DNA of 64,000 nucleotides from Ceratotherium simum simum (lineage: Eukaryota > Chordata > Mammalia > Perissodactyla > Rhinocerotidae), in contig NW_004454193.1 of assembly GCF_000283155.1 (NCBI RefSeq), forward strand, positions 5,576,297 through 5,640,296, written 5' to 3'. Below, piece after piece: positions 1 through 9,075 of the stretch. Made by a program: the position numbers and the translations under genes. Position 1 is the stretch's first letter; every line of letters begins with the position of its first letter. Below the pieces are notes generated by a model. That model did not search any database, was not told the DNA's origin, and saw only the letters and a list, made by a program, of their open reading frames with translations.

Positions 1-227
1 ACAAAGATGTTGGCAGGGAGGGCCCCAGAGCCCGTGTGATTTTCTCTGGTTTGCTCTTGGTCTGGCCTGGTCCTAATCACTATTTAGAAATGCAGTGCAT
101 GCTGGAAGCTTCCTAGTGGCTTCCTTGCTCCAAATGCTGTGTTTCCTGGCAGTTTCCTGATATGTCTTGTAGTAGGGACAACCCCTTGTAGGCTATTCAA
201 TCCTCACCTCTACCCACCCCCACTACT

Positions 228-497
228 GACATTACTGCTGCCACCACCACCACTGTCACGATTACCAACACCAACAACTCCAGCAGCATTAACACAACCC
301 CTTTCACCATCATGAACAGTATCATCACCATCACCGCCATTGTAACATCACCATTGCCACTGCCACCCACCACCACCACCATCACCATCACCACCATTAC
401 CACCACCATTGCCACTATCGTTATCACCACCGTTACCTACACCATCACCACTACCACCACCGCCATTGTCACCACCACGACCACCACAACCACCATG
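228..497. repeat. CCA/CAT-rich trinucleotide satellite
   Basis: About 270 bases made almost entirely of interrupted CCA, CAT and ATT triplets, with strong strand asymmetry (C on +, G on -). Open frames on both strands here read as Thr/Ile-rich or Gly/Val-rich strings, which is just the triplet read in frame. The interruptions suggest an old array. No gene is implied. Confidence 0.9.
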
Positions 498-514
498 CTT
501 CCCATGAGGAAGGG

Positions 515-665
515 GTAGGCTTTGGAGTTTGACAGTCAGGGGTTTGAACTCCTGCTCTGTCACAGTGTCCTCCTCATTGGCACTTTCATCTGACTCACTG
601 GGTTGTGATGAGGTATAAATGAGTTAAAATGAGCTAATGTCTGTAAAGTGCTTGGCACACAGCAG
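515..665 (+). mobile_element. MIR SINE fragment
   Basis: Degraded MIR, sense orientation. It follows the MIR order: a 'gggtttgaactcctgctctg' core like the tRNA-derived part, then the end like 'gtaaagtgcttggcacacag'. Mammal-wide SINE, about 150 bp retained. Confidence 0.7.
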
Positions 666-782
666 CCATTTGGTCATTGGAAGGTACTGTGCCACGTCTG
701 TGATGAAATACTGTGAATTCTTAGCTTTTTTGTTCCTGATGCCTTTTTCTATCTCAAGGGGGATTATGGGTTTGAGCCTTCA

Positions 783-841
783 TCGCTTCCTTCCTTCCTT
801 CTTCTCTCCCTTCTTCCCTTCTTTCCTTCCCTCCTTCCTCT
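783..841. repeat. CTTCC/TTCC polypyrimidine tract
   Basis: About 59 bases of pure or nearly pure C+T on the + strand in TTCC, TTCTC and CCTT units. Polypurine/polypyrimidine tracts of this length are often length-variable. Confidence 0.9.
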
Positions 842-1114
842 AGATTCTTTTGTTCTGTGGTTGAATTGTTTGTAAAAACCTTCCATTCATCGGAAAAGCC
901 ATTATCCCCATCTCACCTTCATCCTCAGCCCATCCCCTCTCGCGTGCCTCAGGCCTGTTCCACTCCACCACATACCACAAACACCGCATGCATCTGACCT
1001 CAAACTTCTTCCTGGCTCTGCCATGGATGCGACCATTTACTGAAATGTCTGTGTGTCTATCAGGTGCTAGACTTCCACGTGGAGTCTATCCTCCTCTTTT
1101 GTGCTATTCTCTCA
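842..1114. other. Unassigned single-copy-looking DNA
   Basis: I see no repeat consensus, coding pattern or RNA gene here. Confidence 0.4.
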
Positions 1115-1531
1115 TTCCACCAGCGTGTATGAGTCTCCTCTCAACAAAAGATGGAGACTGTTTCTCTATATCTTGAGTTGGCCTGGCCTTGTGACTTGCT
1201 TCAGTCAGTAGCATGTGATGGAAGTGATGATGTGGAGTTCTGATGCTAGGTCTCAGGAAGCTCCTATATCTGCTCTTCCTCCTGGATCTCCTGGACCGGA
1301 GATAATTCAACCCAGCCCCAGCCGTCCTAGACCGGACAGCCCCAGCTGGCCTGCCAGTTGACTGCAGATGCATGGACAGGCAAGATCAGCCCAGCCCGGG
1401 TGATTCACAGGTTTGTGAGAAATGATAAATCACATGTCACAAATCACAAATCACAAAAATAATGTTGTTGGAAGCTGCTAGGTTTGAGGGTTTGTTACAC
1501 AGCGATAGGGTAGCACGAGATAACTGATACA
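1115..1531 (+). mobile_element. Old ERVL/MaLR-like LTR, 3' part
   Basis: Matches a dispersed LTR family with the body 'ttggcctggccttgtgactt', a CCAGCTGGCC...GTTGACTGCAG stretch, an AATAAA-like region and the closing 'gataactgatac' at 1520-1531. The 5' edge is vague. The same family appears reversed at 48748-49280. The exact subfamily is not assigned. Confidence 0.6.
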
Positions 1532-1534
1532 CCC

Positions 1535-1929
1535 CTTCCAACCCATTCTCTTCCCAGCATTCAGCATAATCTTCCTAAAACATAAGTCAGATCATGCCTC
1601 TGCCTGCTGTACATCATCCTTCAGTAGCTTCCCATTGCTCTTGGATAGACTCCAAACTGGAACCCAGCCTGTGGCCCAGTGTGTCCGGCCTCTGCCTCGG
1701 TCACTGGTCCTGTCCGTACTCCTTCCTGCTGACTTCTCCACCCCAGTCACCCGGGCCTTTCCCGCTCTGTGAATTAGCAAAGTGCTTTCCTGCCTCTGGG
1801 TGATAGTAAATGCTGTTCCTTCTGCTGGGACATTCTCTTCACCCTCCTCGCACCCTCACTCTTCTCACAGCCAGCTCCTTCCCTTTCTTCAGGCCTTAGC
1901 TCTTCACAGGGGCCTTCCCGACTTCCCAT
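1535..1929 (+). mobile_element. L2 LINE 3' segment, upstream half
   Basis: Typical 3' L2 wording in sense orientation: 'aagtcagatcatgcctctgc', a 'cttcccattgctcttggata' block and a 'tcaggccttagctcttcaca' block. It is interrupted by an ERE SINE at 1944-2278 and resumes at 2293 with the L2 end. This fixes the order: L2 first, ERE later. Confidence 0.75.
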
Positions 1930-2292
1930 CTCAGGTAGGTCCCTCCCCCCCCTTTTCTTTTTTTAACAGTTTTATTTATTTATTTATTTTTTTGTGAGGA
2001 AGATCAGCCCTGAGCTAACATCCATGCTAATCCTCCTCTTTTTGCTGAGGAAGACTGGCTCTGAGCTAACATCTATTGCCAATCCTCCTCCTTTTTTTCC
2101 CCCCCAAAGCCCCAGTAGACAGTTGTATGTCATAGTTGCACAGCCTTCTAGTTGCTGTATGTGGGACACGGCCTCAGCATGGCCGGAGAAGCGGTGCATC
2201 GGTGCGCGCCCGGGATCCGAACCCGGGCCACCAGTAGCGGAGTGCGCGCACTTAACCGCTAAGACACGGGGACGGCCCCTCAGGTAGGTCCC
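1930..2292 (-). mobile_element. ERE (perissodactyl tRNA-derived SINE) with 14-bp target-site duplication
   Basis: Reverse-strand ERE, about 335 bp (1944-2278), flanked by the exact 14-bp duplication ctcaggtaggtccc at 1930-1943 and 2279-2292. The tRNA-like head is at the right end (box-B-like sequence near 2214-2228). The body contains the block ending near 2110, and the A-rich tail appears as a T/AAAT run at 1955-1995. Two copies of a gaggaaga...ctgagctaacatc unit (near 1996-2023 and 2046-2073) show internal duplication in this subfamily. The ERE family is restricted to Perissodactyla, which gives the best taxonomic marker in the window. Confidence 0.93.
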
Positions 2293-2500
2293 CTTGTCTG
2301 TCTCAAACCCTTGTTCCTTTCATTTATATTAATTATTACAGCTCACAGTTATTTAGTTGTTTTCTCTTTTGAGGGGATCTCTCTCTCTCACTAGAATATA
2401 AACTCCAGGCAGGCAGGGACTTTATCTTATCTGTGCATCATGGACTTGCTGGTGTGTGGCTTAGACTCTGAATCAGAGTAGACATTCAATAACCAATTTT
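2293..2500 (+). mobile_element. L2 LINE 3' end, downstream half
   Basis: Continuation of the L2 interrupted by the ERE. It carries the characteristic end: 'ctagaatataaactccaggc', 'gcagggactttatcttatct', and the final 'gacattcaataacc'. Confidence 0.75.
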
Positions 2501-2514
2501 TCTATCCCCACAAA

Positions 2515-2755
2515 AATAATAACCATGTCAGGCACTGTCCTAAATGCTTTATATGTGTTAGTCTAATCTTCACAACAGCTGTGAGGCTGATACCATTATG
2601 ATCCCATTATGTAAAAGAGAAAATGGAGAAATACGGACGTTAAGTAATTGTCCAAAGACACACAGCTAGAAGTTGGTGTTGCCAGGATGTGAACTAGGCA
2701 GTCTGGCACCAACATGTGAGCCTTTGACCACATGCTACACTGTACCTACAAGCTG
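2515..2755 (-). mobile_element. MIR SINE
   Basis: Reverse-strand MIR of nearly full length: 'caggcactgtcctaaatgct', then 'cttcacaacagctgtgaggc', 'agaaaatggagaaatacgga', 'acacagctagaagttggtgt', and the ending like the MIR tRNA head. Confidence 0.85.
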
Positions 2756-2879
2756 GTACCGTCGTACTTCCATTTACACAGCAAGAAAATCAAGCTTTGA
2801 GAGCGGAGGCCCCTTGTGCTAGGGTCTCCCAGGGAGTTATTGTGAAGATGTTGTGAAGGCACATGTGATTGACTCTTCA

Positions 2880-3235
2880 CCCCTCATGCTATTGCATCGG
2901 GACTCCGGGTCTGGCCAACGCTGATCCCTCTTCCTAGAATTCCCTTTCTCTCCTCTTCCCTTATTGACCTGGCAAACTCCTACCCATTCCTCAAGGTCTG
3001 GCTGTTACTTCCTTCTCCATGGAGCAGGATTTGGTTCCACTCCCCTTACTGAGTGCCCACATCAGTCAGTTCTGGTACTGACCACACTGTACTGTGTTTA
3101 TTCTCTTTCTTGACTCTTGGGGGCAAGACTCATGTCTACCCTACACCGTATCCTCATCACAGTGCCTGGCACTTGGTAGGGGGCTTATATATGTGCTTTG
3201 ATTGACTGACTAAATGAGGCTTAAACTTATACGGG
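2880..3235 (+). mobile_element. L2 LINE 3' end
   Basis: Second, independent L2 3' end, sense strand. It includes 'cattcctcaaggtctggctg', a 'gactcttgggggcaagactc' block and the end 'cagtgcctggcacttggtag' followed by a gattgactgactaaatga tail. Confidence 0.8.
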
Positions 3236-3294
3236 TCTTAATTCCATTCCTGTAAAGCAGATTTGATGTTTTCCCATTAAAAGTGAATTCCATA

Positions 3295-3376
3295 ACCAGA
3301 TGAATGCTCAAAGATATGTATATAAAGAATTTCATCACAGCATTGTGTATAATAAAAAACAACAAAAAAAGAAAAC
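3295..3376 (+). mobile_element. Ancient L1 3' UTR, left piece
   Basis: Reads like the L1M 3' end around 'catcacagcattgtgtataa'. It is cut by a MaLR LTR at 3382-3710 and continues at 3716 with 'taaatgcccatcaatcaggg', the next words of the same consensus. Confidence 0.7.
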
Positions 3377-3715
3377 AACTTGCCTTAGTCCATTCAGGCT
3401 GCTATAACAAAAATACCATTACATGCCATAAACTGGGTGGCTCAAACAAACATTTATTTCTCACAGCAGTGTCTGGTGAGGGTCCGCTTCCTGGGTCATA
3501 GATGGTGGCCTTCTCACTGTGTCCTCACATGGTGGAAGGACGAGGGAGCTCCCTGGGATCTCTTTCATAAGGGCACTAATCCCATTCATGAGAGGTCCAC
3601 CCTCATGACCTAATCACCTCCCAATGCCCCACCTCCTAATACGATCACATTGGGAGTTAAGATTTCAGCATATGAATTTGAGGGGGACATAAACATCCAG
3701 TCTATTGAATAACTT
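3377..3715 (-). mobile_element. MaLR LTR (MLT1/MST type) with 5-bp duplication
   Basis: Reverse-strand solo LTR of about 330 bp. Diagnostic segments: 'cttagtccattcaggctgct', 'cataaactgggtggctcaaa', 'gtcctcacatggtggaagga', 'agggcactaatcccattcat', and the end near 'aacatccagtctattg'. A 5-bp repeat aactt at 3377-3381 and 3711-3715 fits ERVL/MaLR integration. It lies inside an older L1 3' end. Confidence 0.82.
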
Positions 3716-4110
3716 AAATGCCCATCAATCAGGGTTGGTTAAACGCTGTACTGTTCATGCATATAACTAAATACTATTCAGGAATTTTAAAAGATAAGGT
3801 AAAAATATATTTATTGACAAGAAAATCATTTACAATATATTACTAAATTTAAAAAGCAGGTTACAAAACAGTAATATGGTGCAGATCCTCTTTTTCTGCT
3901 ATCTTATTGGGAACAGAGGCATCTATAGACAAATTCTACAGAAATAGTCTGAAGGGACATAGAGCTATTTATCAGTACATTAGTCTCCGGTGGGGGCAAG
4001 GTGGGATTGTGGCGATTTCCCTCTTTATAGGGTTCTGTTCTCTTTTGAATTAGTTTCAACAATGGACAGTCATTAGTTTCATAATCACCAAATAAAGCAC
4101 TAACATGACA
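3716..4110 (+). mobile_element. Ancient L1 3' UTR, right piece
   Basis: Continuation of the L1 interrupted by the MaLR LTR: 'taaatgcccatcaatcaggg', 'ctaaatactattcaggaatt', 'aagcaggttacaaaacagta', then an L1-type 3' terminal region. Edge near 4110 is approximate. Confidence 0.65.
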
Positions 4111-4765
4111 ATAATTATGTTTTAACGTTGTCCAATTATCCTGCTTCCAGGGCTGACTCCATGGCCATGATCACTAATGTTCCAGACTCCTGGATAAATG
4201 TGCTGAGTGCTCCAAGGGTTTCTAAGACATCCGAAGGGAACCAAACTGCCTGGTGGACACAAGATGTGGGACTTCCCAGACACGAGGAGGAGCCATCGGG
4301 GGTGTTTGTCCTGGATAGTAATTCCACGCCAACTGTCTGAGGGGAGTTGACCCTAGAATCCTCAGTGTGGAGTTTTATAGGGTCCCTGAGTTTACCACTT
4401 GTAAAGTATGTCATTTCTGCTCCCCCTAACACACTTCTGATACTGTAAGAAAATGTGTGCCAGTGTCTATGTTTTCCCATAGTCGACCACCACCATCTCC
4501 ACCAAGAGGTGGTCACGTCATCTTGGTTGTGGTCATCTTCTCCTTCCCCACTGACCCCTGAAACATGGAGCGAGACACGTTGTCCTTTGGACAAGCTCTT
4601 AGCACCAGGTTGTAAGAGAAAAATTACAATCCTCCCACATTTTAAGATCCTCGTATTCTATTTGGCAAATAGAGTGGTTTCCAAACCACAGATCGAATCG
4701 GTTTGGTTCAACAAAACATTCATTTTTAATCTGCTATGTGGTAGACACTGTAGTTTGAGGTAAAG
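4111..4765. other. Unassigned segment with a 152-codon chance frame
   Basis: No repeat consensus recognised. A reverse-strand frame at 4136-4594 stays open for 152 codons, overlapped by a 102-codon forward frame. I recognise no domain in the translation, which has low-complexity Trp/Ser and Thr patches. It could be decayed retroviral internal sequence or plain unique DNA. Confidence 0.3.
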
Positions 4766-4880
4766 GATATGGAATTTCATTCATTCATTCATTTGTTCTT
4801 TCAACAAACGAGTCTTGGGCATCTTCATGAGCCAGGCACTGGGCTCTGTGCTGGGGATACAAAGACGCACGAGGAGATCC
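4766..4880 (+). mobile_element. Old interspersed repeat fragment (ATTC-leader type)
   Basis: Starts with 'ttcattcattcattcatttg', then 'gagccaggcactgggctctg' and 'gctggggatacaaagacgca'. This is the start of a common ancient mammalian repeat; a longer copy lies at 18890-19230. I cannot name the class with confidence. Confidence 0.5.
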
Positions 4881-5959
4881 CAAAGAGAGGAGACAGACCC
4901 ATGAACAGATGCTCTCATTTTAACAAACTTCCTTTCCGACATGTAGATGGGCAGGCACAAAATAAGTGGCCATGTGAGCTTCGGGGATGAGAAGTGGGTC
5001 CCTTGATGCAGGACTGCCACTAGCCCACATGGTGCCTCTGCCAACTAGAGAAAGTTTCCCTTTCTCAAGATACTTTCTTCCATCTGTCAAAAAATTGTAC
5101 TGATTTTGCTTGAACAAAACACATTATTGTCATCTGCCAGAAAACTGTCGTCACAAATATAGAAATCTACAGAGGATATGTGAATGGCACCCACTTAGAT
5201 ATGAGCTCTTCTGCAGTACACAACCTGCACAGCTGTACATACAGGGGCTCTGTTTAAGTGGGCTCAAGGGCCCATGTTGGAGGTGGGAGTTTGTCCCAGG
5301 CCAGTTGAAAGTGTGGACTGACTTTGCTCCATTTGGGCTTTCCCTCCTTATATGAGCCCATGTTAAGCAGTTTCTTATGAAGATGATCATATTTTTACCT
5401 CTGTCCTGAAGCCTGGTCTTGTTAATCTAAACAGATTCCGCTTATGAATGTACAGTTTTTAATTTTGTAGCTTAGATGGACCCTGTGAGCCCATGACTGG
5501 CATATCAGCCTTGGGAGGGAACAGAAGGGGATCATCAACCTCATGAAGATGACAGATATTGGACGAAGCATAGGATGGATGGGGGAGAGTAGGAACTCAA
5601 ACACTCCTGGCCCAAGGAGAAAATCAAAGACATCTAGTTCCTAACAGGCCCACGATTTATGGCCTCCCCAAGCTAATCTAGAAATTACCTTGGCATTGAT
5701 TAACCCCGACTTGCCTAGTCGGTAAATCTCCATGGTGACCTGAATCTGGGGCCTGGCTTTGAAAGGCACCTGCCAGGAAGAACTGAGGTGTGATTTAAAC
5801 AGTGGCAGGATGTGGCAGGGAACAGAAAGCCCTCTTTCTAGAAAGCACGCCCTTTCTGCTCCCGGAGAACCAGACCTTTACACCACTTCCAGCCGGGCCT
5901 GGGAGGGAGCTGCTCCTCCTTTCCAGGCTATGGAAGCATCGTGCTGAAAACATGTCCCC
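4881..5959. other. Unassigned unique-looking DNA
   Basis: About 1.1 kb with no recognised repeat and no credible exon. Open frames are short and occur on both strands without splice or codon support. Confidence 0.4.
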
Positions 5960-7260
5960 CTCGCATCACCGCTGATGGGAAGAGGAACTCAGATAAAGGA
6001 AACAGATACATATCTGTTGTTGGGAGCTTTGTTTCCAAGCATGATATATGGTTCCGGAGGAGGAGTTAGAAAACAAATTATTGTGTCCCCTCACCGCCGA
6101 CAGGTCTTTCGTGGAGCCGACGGGGGGGAGATGAGATGCTAGCGATTACCGGTTACCTCACAATGGGTCCCCAGGACAGGAAAAGTGTCTTAAGTTTATC
6201 TATTGTTAAGTGAGATAATTTATCGTCGTCAAGGGTTAAGGAGCAATTCCAGCCCCTTCCTACTTCGGGAACAGAGATTTATAAGACGATGCCCAAATTT
6301 AGACATTGAGGCGCTGCCGGCAGAAATGTCCCGAAAGGCTGATGGCTTTTGTGCGTTTGAAGCCAAGTCACTCAGGGAGCTAATTTGAGGCTCTCCTCGG
6401 AAACTATATTTGCTTTCTGAGTGCATGGTGAGTTTTCATTTGGGCTCTAACCAGCTGACAGCTATGCAAGTTTGTAGATACCAGTAATTGAATATAGATA
6501 ACCTTGATGGTTGACCTCGTCAGAGCCAGGCCTGGCTGCTTCCCATTGTTCCTGGTTTTGCCGGTTGATGCTAAACTGCTGCTGGATGAATTTATATATT
6601 AAGAATTCGCTGCAGTGGGAATTGCTTATCGTTCCCCAGTCTATCCTGTAAGCTTCTATTTACTTGACGTGGTGAGCAGAGAATAAAAGCCATGGTTTGA
6701 CTGTTCGCTCTTAGTGACGGAGAGCAGTGTGTTGGAAAAGCTTTATTAATTTCTAAAAACAAAGGGAGGGTGACGCTTTTTCTTTGCAAGAATCGCGAAG
6801 AGGCTCTCGTCTCACAAAGCTGCTGGTGGCTGTCTGAAGTTGGTTCCCAGCCATCTTTTTAGTGTTCAATTTAGCTTAAAAGCAGAGTTTGCAGCGGGCT
6901 CAGCGCTGTCGCCAGCGTGAAGCTCTTGTATTTTAAGGGAAATATTGGAAGAGGGTCAGAATTGATGGTTTATTAGGAGAGATGCTTTCAGAAGTCTCTG
7001 AGAGGGGAGGGGGCCACGATCCTGCGGAGAGCAGAGGGCAGGTCACCGGCCACGTAAAGAGTGGGGCACGAGTTAGGCCGAGTGTTTGCATCAGGCTGCT
7101 TGAATATTTGAGCAGACAGCTGTCAGCAGAACGTAACAGAGGGCTCCACAACAATCTCTACTTTCTACTTCTCTGAATTGTTGAAATGTCAACAGCGAAC
7201 ATGGATCACTTTTTGCCATCAGAAAAAAAGACGAAATTGTTGAGAAAAATCTTTTCTAGA
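5960..7260. promoter_or_regulatory. Repeat-poor block A, candidate conserved non-coding element
   Basis: 1.3 kb with no recognised transposon in a window where repeats are otherwise dense. It is AT-rich and has short clean TAAT-type words, for example 'gctttattaatttc' near 6742. There is no coding pattern. The regulatory label is inference from repeat exclusion; conservation was not measured. Confidence 0.3.
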
Positions 7261-8127
7261 AACCTTGTTATCTTGCCTTCTGGAAGCAGATCTGTATTTC
7301 TCCAGGCTCTCCTTTCACGACTTTGAACTTTGCAGAGGGGCAGTGGGTGTTAGGGAAGGCCAGAGTCTGTGTCCCTGTTAGAGGTGTGGGGGTTGGAGGG
7401 TGGCCCCGTGGACGGAGGAGGCGGAGGGACAAATGCAAACTGAGGAGTCGCCCAGGTGGCCGCCGTCTAACTAGTGGCACACTGGCTGCTCATTTCGCGG
7501 GGTGGCTTTGGGGGGCCTGGGCTTTAGAAAGGTGCGGGCGGGAGCTCCAGAGGCCCTCGCTGCCAAGCAACTGTGTGTCACTGCTCAGCTGAGGAATCAG
7601 CCTTTGATGCTTTCAACATCAGAACATCAGAGCCGTTCTTCATCCTGAGAAGGAAGGTTCGGGTTAGTCAGCCAGGGCAAATAGCTCAAGGGAAATTTCA
7701 TCTTCCCTTTGTCGGGCCCCCTGCTTTCATGTACTGGGGCCGTACACTCCGCCTACCACACGGGGAGAAGAAGGCTGGCCGGACCCAGGCGTGCGAAGCC
7801 AGTTTGGGGCCTGAGTGGGGAGGAGGTGGCCACCTTGGCGCTGGAGGCCTCCTGGGAGCCGAGACACAGACCACACTTGGTGGAAGGGGCTGCTGCTGGC
7901 TGAACTGACCTCTCCATTAGGCCCTCTGCCGTCACCACCGTCACTGTCACCGTGGGGACTGGCCGGGGAATTTTTCAACCCTGGCCAGTCCAACCGGTCT
8001 GGCCTCCCTTCCCAACAAGGATGGCCCTGTTTGTGTCTCTGCTCCTCCGGGCGTGTTCACTTTGTAAAGAAGGGAATGAAGGGCATGCAAGGGTGCCAAC
8101 AGCCAGCACCTTCCACTGTAGCCTGTG
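7261..8127. other. GC-richer unassigned DNA
   Basis: Local GC is higher than in the neighbours, notably 7380-7570 and 7740-7900. Several overlapping frames (up to 112 codons) are open on both strands, as expected when stop codons are rare in GC-rich DNA. There is no dense CpG run to support an island, and no recognised protein. Confidence 0.35.
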
Positions 8128-8487
8128 GTGCTGAAGGAAGTAAATTATATTAAAAATTTAAAAGTTAATACCTTAGAGACAGGCAGGCACCTCCACACCC
8201 TAAGGATTCCTGGTATAAGGGGGAACGTTTATCGATCCTGACTGACTCTATTCATAGAAGACTCGCCCTAAACTGTTCGGGGAAAATTGAGAACAAGAGA
8301 GTGCTCCAGAGGGATAAGTTTGGGAGGGTCGGGGTGGAGGGGGTCCAGATGGGGACGCGTGTGTGTAACCTGATAATCGCTTCGCGCCATAGCAATTCGC
8401 GCCATAAAATGTAACTGTTTAAATGTTTTAAATTAGCCAATCATATAAGACCGCACCAACCTTTTCCCCCTTTATGCTTCCAAATCC

Positions 8488-8494
8488 TATAAAA
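8488..8494 (+). promoter_or_regulatory. LTR TATA box
   Basis: TATAAAA placed about 28 bases before the presumed R start, with a CCAAT-like box 47 bases upstream. This is the expected spacing for an LTR RNA polymerase II promoter. Activity is not known. Confidence 0.65.
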
Positions 8495-8569
8495 GAGCTT
8501 GCCCCTTAAGGTTCGGGGTCGACTCCTCTGTCTCCTGCGAGAGATACGTGTCGACCCGGAGCTCCGCTT

Positions 8570-8575
8570 AATAAA
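8570..8575 (+). terminator. LTR polyadenylation signal
   Basis: AATAAA inside R, about 54 bases after the presumed cap site, followed by GT-rich sequence (8600-8630) that could act as the downstream element. Confidence 0.6.
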
Positions 8576-8674
8576 CCTCTTACCTCTTGCGTTTGCATCA
8601 AGCTTGGTCTTCTGTGTCTGTGGGTCCGCGCCTTCCCGAGGCTGGAGTTGGGGTTCCCTTTTTGGGATCCTACA

Positions 8675-8784
8675 GTGCCTGGAGCCAGACGTCCTGGGTT
8701 TGAATCCGACCCTGCTGCCTATTAGCTATCTAACTCCGAGCAGTTATTGCATCATTTTCTTGCTTAGTTTTCTCCTCTACAAAA
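8675..8784 (+). mobile_element. MIR SINE, piece between solo LTR and ERE
   Basis: Sense MIR: 'ctggagccagacgtcctggg', 'tttgaatccgaccctgctgc', 'cctctacaaaatgggtatgg'. The MIR 5' end probably lies left of the LTR (about 8111-8131) and its 3' end continues at 8997-9075. Confidence 0.8.
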
Positions 8785-8996
8785 TGGGTATGGTAGGGGC
8801 CAGCCCCATGGCCTACAGGTTAAGTTCGGTGCGCTCCACTTCAGCGGCCCGGGTTCAGTTCCTGGGTGTGGACCTACACCACTCATTGGTGGCCGTGCTG
8901 TGGCAGCGACCCACATACAAAATAGAGGAAGACTGGCACAGATGTTAGCTCAGGGTGAATCTTCCATAGCACAAAAAACAAAAAGTGGGTATGGTA
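8785..8996 (+). mobile_element. ERE SINE inside MIR, 11-bp target-site duplication
   Basis: Sense-strand ERE at 8796-8985: head 'ggggccagccccatggccta', box-B-like 'gggttcagttcctgggtgtg', then 'gaggaagactggcacagatg' and a short A-rich tail. It is bounded by tgggtatggta at 8785-8795 and 8986-8996. The head is more diverged than that of the 2-kb copy, so this insertion is probably older. Confidence 0.92.
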
Positions 8997-9075
8997 TTGG
9001 TATCAACTCTGTGGGGTTGTTGTGACAATCCAATGGAGTAAATATGCGTACAATGCTCCCCACTCTGCCCAGGCT
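8997..9075 (+). mobile_element. MIR SINE, 3' piece
   Basis: Continues the interrupted MIR with 'gtggggttgttgtgacaatc' and the diverged end. Joined with 8675-8784 it gives a collinear MIR. Confidence 0.7.

Larger units (their letters stand above)
8128..8678 (+). mobile_element. Solo class I (gammaretrovirus-like) endogenous retroviral LTR, 4-bp duplication
   Basis: A 543-bp LTR from TG (8132-8133) to CA (8673-8674), flanked by gtgc at 8128-8131 and 8675-8678. A 4-bp duplication is typical of gammaretrovirus-like integration. Visible parts in order: U3 with an 11-bp direct repeat ttcgcgccata at 8381-8391 and 8396-8406; CCAAT-like box 8437-8441; TATAAAA 8488-8494; R starting near 8516 with an 8-bp stem (8516-8523 with 8550-8557); AATAAA 8570-8575; GT-rich U5 after about 8595. 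No gag, pol or env and no second LTR are present, so it is a recombined solo LTR. Retained CpGs and intact signals suggest it is younger than the MIR/L2 set. It splits a MIR. Confidence 0.8.

Noticed and set aside
197..563. Thr-, Val- or Gly-rich low-complexity proteins on both strands
   Set aside because: These are the CCA/CAT satellite read in different frames.
2200..2278. tRNA gene-like sequence with a box B
   Set aside because: It is the tRNA-derived head of an ERE SINE, with body, A-rich tail and target-site duplication. The same applies to 8796-8870 and 14790-14873.
4136..4594. 152-codon reverse-strand open frame
   Set aside because: No domain, signal peptide or family resemblance; overlaps a long forward frame. 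Chance length is plausible for 64 kb in six frames.
7380..7570. Possible CpG island or promoter
   Set aside because: GC is raised, but CpGs are too scattered and the region too short; no adjacent exon.
8499..8948. 149-codon forward frame
   Set aside because: Starts in the retroviral LTR R region and continues through MIR and ERE sequence, so it cannot be an ancestral protein.
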